Below are positions 56,841 to 64,000 of a stretch of 64,000 nucleotides of DNA, in pieces. Each line of letters starts with the position of its first letter. Position 1 is the first letter of the stretch. This DNA comes from Armillaria gallica. Its lineage: Eukaryota > Basidiomycota > Agaricomycetes > Agaricales > Physalacriaceae. A program made the translations under genes and the position numbers. Where the stretch lies: the NCBI GenBank assembly GCA_037576215.1, contig JBANDB010000002.1:7874001-7938000 (forward strand). Direction: 5' to 3'. Under the pieces are notes generated by a model that saw nothing but the letters and a program-made list of their open reading frames with translations, had not been told where the DNA came from and ran no database searches.

Positions 56841-59316
56841 TTACTCCTCCGTCACCTTTGATAAACAAAACGCTCCTTCGACCGTCGGCATTCCCGGATC
56901 CTCGTGCGTAATTCTCCAGTTCCCCACGAAGTTCTTCCCACCCACAATATATCCATAGAAGAACCACTTGCCCAACGTTCTATCGCGCGGAACCCTTAAA
57001 ATTCCAATCATCCCGTCCCAGTGCCGCACACGACCGTAGTACGAGTAGTGATTCCACGCCTGCCCGTGTCTGTCATCCGTCGAACCCGTCATGATCACAT
57101 CCTGCACGCCCGTACATGGCGGCAGAGGGACCACATCCGCAGGGTGCCCCTCCTCCGACCATGTAGGCATTACCTGTTTCTCTCTCATCGCGCAACTCTC
57201 ACACGATTCAGGATCGTGCTGCGAGCCTCCCAGTTTATGATAGACATACTCCTTCCCACCACAATTCACGCGCACACCAGCGCCATCATACGTGCGCTTG
57301 AAGGAATCCACCGTGACGCTGTCAGGGAAGTAGGCATTACGAAGGCCCTGGTCAAATTCTTCGAGGAGTCGCTGGTCATTGATTTCGGGAGCAAGCGGGT
57401 CATCTGCGTCTTCGTCGTCATCCTCCTCGTCTCCCTCAGCGTCTTCGTAAGAGGACGGCAGCTGAGGTCCCCGTGCACCAGAAGGAATGACATCTCCCCC
57501 CGCATATGATACGAACTCTTGAAGCCTCATATATATGGGCCGATTCGTGACCGACAAGAGTTCCTCGTCGAAACCTGCAGGCAGAGGTATAGGATGAGCG
57601 TTTTGCTCGTTGGGATTCGGGTTCTGTACTATGAGAAGTTGAGCGAGAGCTTGTTCGTTTGGAATCTAGAATAGTGACAGATCAGCAAAGCATATTGAGA
57701 AAGAAGATAGGGGGCTGGATGTTCTGCCGGTTTGGAAGAACGTCTCCAATCAGCCTCGAGCGCGACATCATACTCAAGGTAGACCCTGGGTGATGCCAGG
57801 GGATGTATTAGGCTGTGATCCTAATAACGACGAAAACCCACGCATGTTGTTCCAAGACGAAGACCAGCCTCAGCCAGAAATAGAGGCAGGAAGACGTAGA
57901 ATCTTCTCCCGTTTACGAAGAGATAGACACCAGCCCAGCCACACATAGACATAACGAATGCTTACCAGCATACGTCCAGCCCACAATCCGGTCAATGAGC
58001 CCAGTGTGTACACGTCTCCGCGCCGAAAGTTCAGCTTGCGAGTCCCGCTTCCGCGTCGTACCAACATCCTCTTGCCCAACTTGACACGTCTCCAGATCTC
58101 GTCATCATCTCCGTGGCTGTTGTCCCAGACGTCCGCACATAACCGTAACCGATACCAGTCTGCATCGTACTGCCTGCTGGCTTGCGACCGTTCATCAACG
58201 CCGTCAGGTCCAGCACTTATAACGCTGTCAGGCAATTTTGTGCCACCGTCCTTGCCGTTGGGACCACCCAATCGATTTCGGTTAATCTCAATGACATCAG
58301 CCTGCGTGGGACCTATCAATCCCCTCTGTATGGCATCGGCGCGATCTCTGGGAAGAGTAGGCAGAATGCCCAACGTGTACCTCTCCCTCCTCGCAAAGTA
58401 TAGCAACTTTGCCGCTGCAGTGATGAGAGGCCGTGTTATCTCTACGCGCCTGGTAAAGTACACCTGAAGCCAAATCGGTTCCGTGGAATGGTAAATGGGG
58501 AAGGGTCCGTGAGGAGTAAGAACGGACAGTAGATGCGTCTGGCGTGTCCGGAAGGGTATACGGGAATTAGAATCGGAGAAGTCGCCAGACTGAGAAACCA
58601 GCGGTAGGGTGAAATGATTTGGGGGCGCAAAGGCCATAGCGTATCGAAAAGGAATGGTAACGAAGGGAAGGACCAAGTTCACGATTTTGTCAGAGACATC
58701 TTCCGATTCAGATAGAATTCGTTCTACATATCGCAACATTAGGAGGGGAGGAAAGAATTCGTGCTGCAAGACACGTACCTTTCGTCGACAAGGACCAGAA
58801 TACCCACAATGCCAAAGAATTCTTGCAATTATCGAGCGGCCATCCACCGTTATCATCCGCACCGTCATACAAACGTCTGATAACAACTTCGTGAATCCAT
58901 TGATACGCACCGACGGCGTTTAGCTGGAGGGTATTGGCACCGTCGTCGTCTAAGCACATGAACGTCAGTACCCAGAGGACTTCTTCCGTGGACATATGAT
59001 CAGCATCTACAGGTTCCTTGCCATCAAAACCCCGCCTTTCCTCGATAAACTGCAGACTGTCATCGTACAGCTGAAGCAGCTGGCGATATTCCTTTGACGT
59101 GGGCTCGAACGACCGTCGAGTTACGGCGCTGTGGCTAAACTTCTGCTTGAAAATGGTCCTGTATATGGCGTTTGAATGGCAAAAGACGTTGTTAATGGCC
59201 TTGCATGTCAGGCGAAATGAACGGATAGAATTTGGACGGCCTTCCAGCGTCGAGCAGGCAACATAAAAAGCAGTTTCCTCGATGAGTTCGGTTGGTAAAG
59301 AAAGGATGGTCGGCAT
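56841..59316 (-). CDS. F-box protein, three exons, about 706 residues
   Basis: Exons: 59316-58779, 58723-57966 and 57665-56841; introns of 56 or fewer nt (58778-58724) and 300 nt (57965-57666), both GT-AG, in phase. The start MPTILSLPTELIEETAFYVA is preferred over upstream ATGs because the F-box begins there (residues ~1-50), with the usual LPTEL...I...TCKAIN pattern. Such proteins bridge substrates to SCF ubiquitin ligases. The middle has LPFVTIPFRYAMAFAPPNHF. Exon 3 has an acidic run (residues ~500), a CESC motif, and a conserved C-terminal region (TDDRHGQAWNHYSYYGRVRH, WDGMIGILRVPRD, FVGNWR) that I know from Agaricomycete F-box proteins. It is the only clearly intact conserved gene here. 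Confidence 0.88.
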
Positions 59317-59874
59317 GCTGCATGAATAAAGACGGAAGGTACGGTGTAGGACGAAGAGAAGGCCAGATTCATGGCGAGTTCGAGTTAAATGTGGTATCAT
59401 TGGATTCGGCATATCCCGTATTGTCTGTGTTTATCCCCGATCACAGTTCCTAAAACGGACGTCCCTTTACTCCCGAAAGTCACCTTTATTATTCCCTACG
59501 TCCCCATATCCCGCTTTTCGCCTCATTTTGATCGTGGAATATACATATTTTATCTGTGCCCGTCACCCTCTCGTACCCGTCCATCAGGCTAAGCTCGCCG
59601 AAAAAGGCACTTCGCCCTAATATTGATCTTGTATTGATCGCCGCTGTCATGCGAACGTAAAGGGCCTCTCACCGCTCCTCGATCCTGGACCCATCAGTAT
59701 GATACATTTCTTCGAAGGAAAACAGTACGCTGGATGCGTAGGTAAGATGTATAGTAAACTGCGGAACACATCCATTCAATAAATAACGACAAGAATCAAA
59801 GACGGTCAACTTGGACCATCAGAGCTTCATCGCGGTGAGTGCGAAAAACGCCAAAGTGCAATGTCAAAGTAAGA

Positions 59875-59899
59875 CTGGCATGATGTTGCATCATGCCAG
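59875..59899. repeat. 11-bp perfect hairpin
   Basis: CTGGCATGATG, a 3-bp loop TTG, then CATCATGCCAG. It is followed at once by the palindromic AGCTGCTGCAGCT. No gene ends beside it. Confidence 0.75.
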
Positions 59900-61384
59900 C
59901 TGCTGCAGCTGGGCTTCTCATGACTTGCGATAGGCGTGGTAAAAGATCTGGGCACAGATTCTTTCCCTGAATGTCGTGGGGAATTCGGCCACAGTCAAAA
60001 GACGCCGCCCTTCCTCGCCTTTCACTCCCACATACTACGTCACCTAGGCAAACTGACAGAAGCACTCTCGGAAACTGTCTCGTATTGTGAATCACAGCAT
60101 CGGTCAGGATGGAGAAAGTTTTATAAATGGTAAGGGTATCAAAAACTACCGCATTCAATTGAAAAGCCGCTTGAGTAACGGTAATGAAAGCGGCTTACTC
60201 AACTCTGGATTCATCCGAACTTTCTGTTCACAGGGCATAAATGGGCGCTGAGAATCCAAGAGCCTCCGCTGCCGACCCTTGACAGATATACACTTTGCAA
60301 CTTTTCCTTGGCTGTCGATAGATAGACCGACCTAGAGTATCAGCACCGTCGCTCGGGATCTGTGATGCGCACTTATCAGGGCCGAGGGAAGATCCACGGC
60401 ATTTCTATAAGAAACGGTCCGCCAGCCGCATGTATGAGGTGATCGATATGATGCGGATCGGGGCGCAACTGACATCAACAGGTTGAGCAAGAACTTGGAA
60501 TATCGGATATGACTATTAGTAACACTAACCTCAATGAGGGCGCTCATTTCTTGACGTCAGGCCTTCAGATTTCCGCAAATAGGTAAGCCTTACAAGAAGC
60601 GGATAATCATGAAATATGACGTGATAAACGCACCGGTACCGTCCTATTGGAATCCTGACTCCGATCAACGACGAACTGGATCCGGCGATATATCGAACGT
60701 CTGATGGAGCCAAGAATAGTACCAGAATAATCGCGTGAAACGGGTACATACTAGTACTAGAAACTGTGAGAGGACAGGCTGGACTGCGATTGTGGCAAGG
60801 CGACCAAACAAGAAGAAGAGAAGAGTCTACCATCGTATCATTTCTTCGATTCTCACCGAAGTTTTTTAAGCAATCTCGGATACTATCAACTTGCTGTCGA
60901 TAGCAATCAGTCCCACGCGAACTAGGGAGGCGCTAGAGTGTGTCGCGCCACACTACTGTTGAGGCTCCAATTGCTGTCACAGCGAGGACCTCCTCGACGA
61001 TACAAAATAATTGGCGTCACCCCCATGCCGAGTATCGCTTTGCAATAATTTCTGCAGGCTATGACCATAACCCAAGGTTCAGGCCTGAAGACGAGAGGAC
61101 CTAGTCAAAATGTCGTAGTGGTCTTATGCCGGTGTAAGGAGTACCAACACCTCCGAGTCTTGGTAGTTCAGAGGTGGGGCCTTCAATAATCCATGGATCT
61201 CTTTTTTGGATTCAATAGCTCAATTTCCAGGTGAAGCTTTCCAGTCCTGTTGTCCGTCCAAGATATCAGCCGACTGCACAAACGTAAACGAGATATCACA
61301 CACGCAGTGCAGTTACTCCATGGGTCCATTCCCCGATAAATCATGTATCCTCGTTGCGATGTGGTGTACTAGAGCTCGAGTCTT

Positions 61385-61422
61385 CCATCCTGTCTGCCAA
61401 TGCAAAAAGGCCGACAGGATGG
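61385..61422. repeat. 10-bp perfect hairpin with inner GCC/GGC stem
   Basis: CCATCCTGTC pairs with GACAGGATGG; inside, GCC pairs with GGC around an A-rich loop. It could act in a transcript end, but no confident gene precedes it. Confidence 0.7.
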
Positions 61423-63237
61423 TTTAGAGGCCCCGATTCGATTAGCTCATCGCACATATTCTGATCCCGGCACTGTAGAACGCCTTCAAGCCTCAATCTG
61501 ATGCATCAAGGTTGATCTTGATCCGATACACTGCCGTCCGCTCTGGTTCGAGGAGCGCCTCCCCCAAATAATATCCCTTCCAACATACAAGGAGGAGAAT
61601 GCGCCTCTAGAAGACGACATATAGATGAGTCTTTACTACCACAGTCGAGGGGCGCGTGCGCACCTTCTTCCGCAGCAAGAGATGCAGGGGCTACTTCCGG
61701 GTGCCCTCTACTGGAAATAGGAACGGGGACCCACGTTGGCGGAAGGTGTACAGGGTCGGGGCGTTCCCAGCATGAGCGGCTGGAGTGCAAGGTAGGGGAA
61801 CGGTCCAGGTGAACCTGAGCACGAGCGCACTTGCTGAAAAGGTCCGGCGACATACTTGGGGAACGACAACGTCGGAGGAGGAGGTCTAGTGGGAGGGAAC
61901 CCACCTCTTCGCCGACGACAAAGGCCCCGGAAAAGGAACAGAGCCAATTTCGATGCTAAGCCGGGTTTGGTTGCATTTGACCGGGAGGAAATCGGCCAAG
62001 GGGACAACAAAAAAATTCCAGCGGATACACCGGTTCCATTTTCTGGTAGGCGAACACATGCGTTGAAGAGTTTGAACGTCGTCGTCGTACATGGTCAGTG
62101 AAAAAATAATCCCCATAAATTAAAACCCGACATTGGAAATAGCGGGTCCACCATCATCATACCGGGAGCTCAAGTCGCCAGTGGCTTCGCAAACAACCAC
62201 GAATGAGAGGAAGAATCAACTCTGACGTTTACCACGGAGTCTGCCTTACCTCAAGTCCTCTGTCTCGATCTCTACACAACTTAATTTTGGCCTAGTCCTG
62301 ACCAGCCAACTTTCTCATCGATTTAAATATTCTCCGGTCCTTAGCTCCAAAGATGGCATGCCCATGTCACCGGCTCCAATACGAAGGGGAATAGAAGGAT
62401 GGAAGAGTCGCAAAGGTCGCCGACTGTAGTTTGGGTTTTGCGACCCACTAAATTCTGTCCAGATCCATAAGTGATGTCGATGTTTCAAAATAGACGTCGG
62501 TGAACCAGTACACATGTCCTGGTCGGGCTACGGGTATTCGATGGCGTGCCTTCTGCTGTCGGAGTTGACAAAGAGGGACCGGGACCGTTCTGAACGCTTC
62601 AGGTCAGCTGTCGAATATGAATGAACGCAAGAGGCTATTTTCTCACCAGTGGTTCTCATTATCCCACCAGACTCAATAGAAAGAGAAAGGAGTCTCAATC
62701 CGGCTGGAGAGCGGGCCATCGATTCATCAGACTGCTGCCGCGACCGTGCAAACCATTCGAAGGCCGAGGACATCGCTGAATGAGTGGCGTAGATAAACAT
62801 CACAGCGTGAGATTTTTACTTACAACGTCCATCGTTGATATGATTGTAAGTCGCCGCAACAAGGAGAGAATGGCATCAAACTCAAACAAGACGTACCAAA
62901 TGTATAGTCTATTGTTTAACGCGGGGGGGTTGCCGTTCAAGGGCGTTATGACAAAGCCTTATATAATTTGATGGCCTTGCGTCGGCACCGCGCCAAATCG
63001 ATTAGGTTTTGAGCTTACCGGTGGCAAGTTTGGCATGCCGAATTCAAGCCGGCTAGCGCGTTTCGACAGAAAATACTGCTTGCTTCGCTTTCCCTCCATA
63101 ATTGTTCAATTTGACATTACCATACACTTTGGACATTATATATATTAGTCTACTACGCGTCCCAAGACCCTGTAATACAGGATTTATTCATTGCCGGAAT
63201 CCCATCAGATTTGTAATAACTGAGTTGAACGGTAGAT

Positions 63238-63731
63238 CAAGGGGGTCCGAATATGAAAAAAAAAAGACATGGGGTCGATTAAATATTTTCGTGCATCGGC
63301 GCTGGACCTACCTACCTCCACGTGACTTGTATGATGTCATTCTGCCTAATTTAGGCTCATTTTGACGCTTTTTGGCCTATTTTTGTCTCAAAAGTACCTG
63401 TTTGATAGATATCCTGATGTTTTTGCACACAGTCTGTATTCTATTGGGCATATATTGCAAAATTTGTTTATTAAGGTGTGTGACATCATCATGATGCAGT
63501 AAGCATTGATGCCAAAGAGTGCTGGTGAAGATGTCTAGAAAACCCATTATCATACTCTCAGAGGTAAATATCATGTACCATGGTATGTATTACATCAAAA
63601 GTTATCTATAACATCCCCCAAAAAGTCGTTTTTAGGCCCCAATATGGGAGGTCAACTTTTTTTTTTCGGGCCTGCCGGCCCAACCTACCTACCTACCCGG
63701 TGTGCCGGGCCGACATTCCGGTACCCCCTTG
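63238..63731. mobile_element. Non-autonomous CAAGGGG-ended element (copy C)
   Basis: It begins CAAGGGGGTCCG and ends GGTACCCCCTTG, with a perfect 8-bp target duplication CGGTAGAT (63230-63237 and 63732-63739). The right end carries CCTACCTACCTACCCGG and TGTGCCGG, matching the CCGGCACA and tetranucleotide run of copies A and B. The interior is AT-rich and non-coding. Confidence 0.83.
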
Positions 63732-63739
63732 CGGTAGAT

Positions 63740-64000
63740 AGCCTATTTACAGGGTTTCCTGAAAATAATGACAATCAATCGAATTTTTTTTGGGCGGCTC
63801 AATATGGCAATTTTCCATCTGTCGTTTTATTCTATACACGAGCACCGCAGATTATACCTTCCTGGTACCAGAACATACTATATTTCTTCGATTCATCTAC
63901 CAAAGACTCCGATATTACCATTCAGCCTTGGTGCATGACCCTCGTGAGCTTATCAGGCTGTGACATGAAATTCCAAATCGGTGGTGCTTTCTTCACCACC
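63740..64000. other. Window edge, no gene seen
   Basis: No supported feature. Confidence 0.4.

Larger units (their letters stand above)
59317..63229. other. CpG-rich intergenic stretch, no confident gene
   Basis: Unrecognised ORFs include minus 60531-60833 (start MVDSSLLLVWSPC), minus 61506-61904 and minus 62528-62803. In the last, a 39-nt GT-AG intron would join MRTT to DLKRSERSRSLFVN, but the 5' exon could not be modelled. Inverted repeats at 59875-59899, ~60163-60205 and 61385-61422 are listed separately. No transposon ends seen. Confidence 0.45.

Noticed and set aside
57021..57509. Plus-strand ORF of 162 codons
   Set aside because: It lies opposite F-box exon 3, whose minus-strand frame is clearly coding.
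57958..58467. Plus-strand ORF of 169 codons
   Set aside because: It lies opposite F-box exon 2.

Overview
The window reads as nuclear DNA of a filamentous basidiomycete, most likely an Agaricomycete. Reasons: GT-AG introns of about 44-60 nt, a long Agaricomycete-type F-box protein gene, remnants of DUF6534-like membrane proteins and monocarboxylate-transporter-like MFS proteins, and a very dense load of fungal transposons. Species and chromosome cannot be told from the sequence. All family names come from reading translations and remembered conserved motifs; no database was searched.

Layout. 1-1.7 kb: CpG-rich flank with no clear gene. 1.7-3.9 kb: palindromic MITE-like elements and two related elements with CAAGGGG ends, each with its own perfect 8-bp target duplication; one carries a nested MITE. 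6-15 kb: decayed host genes (amidohydrolase fragment, two DUF6534-like copies) and a segmental duplication. 15.3-33.8 kb: a composite block bounded by two 883-bp LTR-like repeats. It holds a degenerate Ty3/gypsy gag-pol on the minus strand (20.2-26.4 kb) split by a tRNA-derived SINE, an opposite-strand ORF cluster (16.3-19.7 kb), a second SINE and a curious array of tRNA-B-box-like motifs. 36.0-43.4 kb: a complete 7.4-kb Mutator-like element (MULE) with a perfect 9-bp target duplication. It sits inside an F-box-like host gene whose two halves lie at 35.5-36.0 and 43.4-44.0 kb. 45-52 kb: a hAT-like MITE inside another ORF, a 5'-truncated LINE with a perfect 16-bp target duplication, MFS remnants and a transposon-peptidase fragment. 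52-63 kb: CpG-rich, gene-bearing DNA with a small hydrophilic protein gene, a membrane/coiled-coil candidate gene and an intact three-exon F-box gene. 63.2-63.7 kb: a third CAAGGGG element.

Main biological story. The window is a transposon graveyard inside euchromatin, and the decay follows one pattern. The MULE gene model closes over eight exons in correct phase except for seven in-frame stops, and all seven are TGA. A 320-bp repeat present both in the island (34.2 kb) and in the CpG-rich flank (53.7 kb) differs at 9 of 13 CpGs, all as TG/CA in the island copy. CpG counts by eye fall from about 41-48 per 600 bp in the flanks to about 9-13 in the island. This suggests methylation-linked CpG deamination confined to the island. 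The most unusual gene is the MULE protein itself: a GCM-type zinc finger and a transposase joined to a ubiquitin-protease-like cysteine peptidase and a PHD-like finger.
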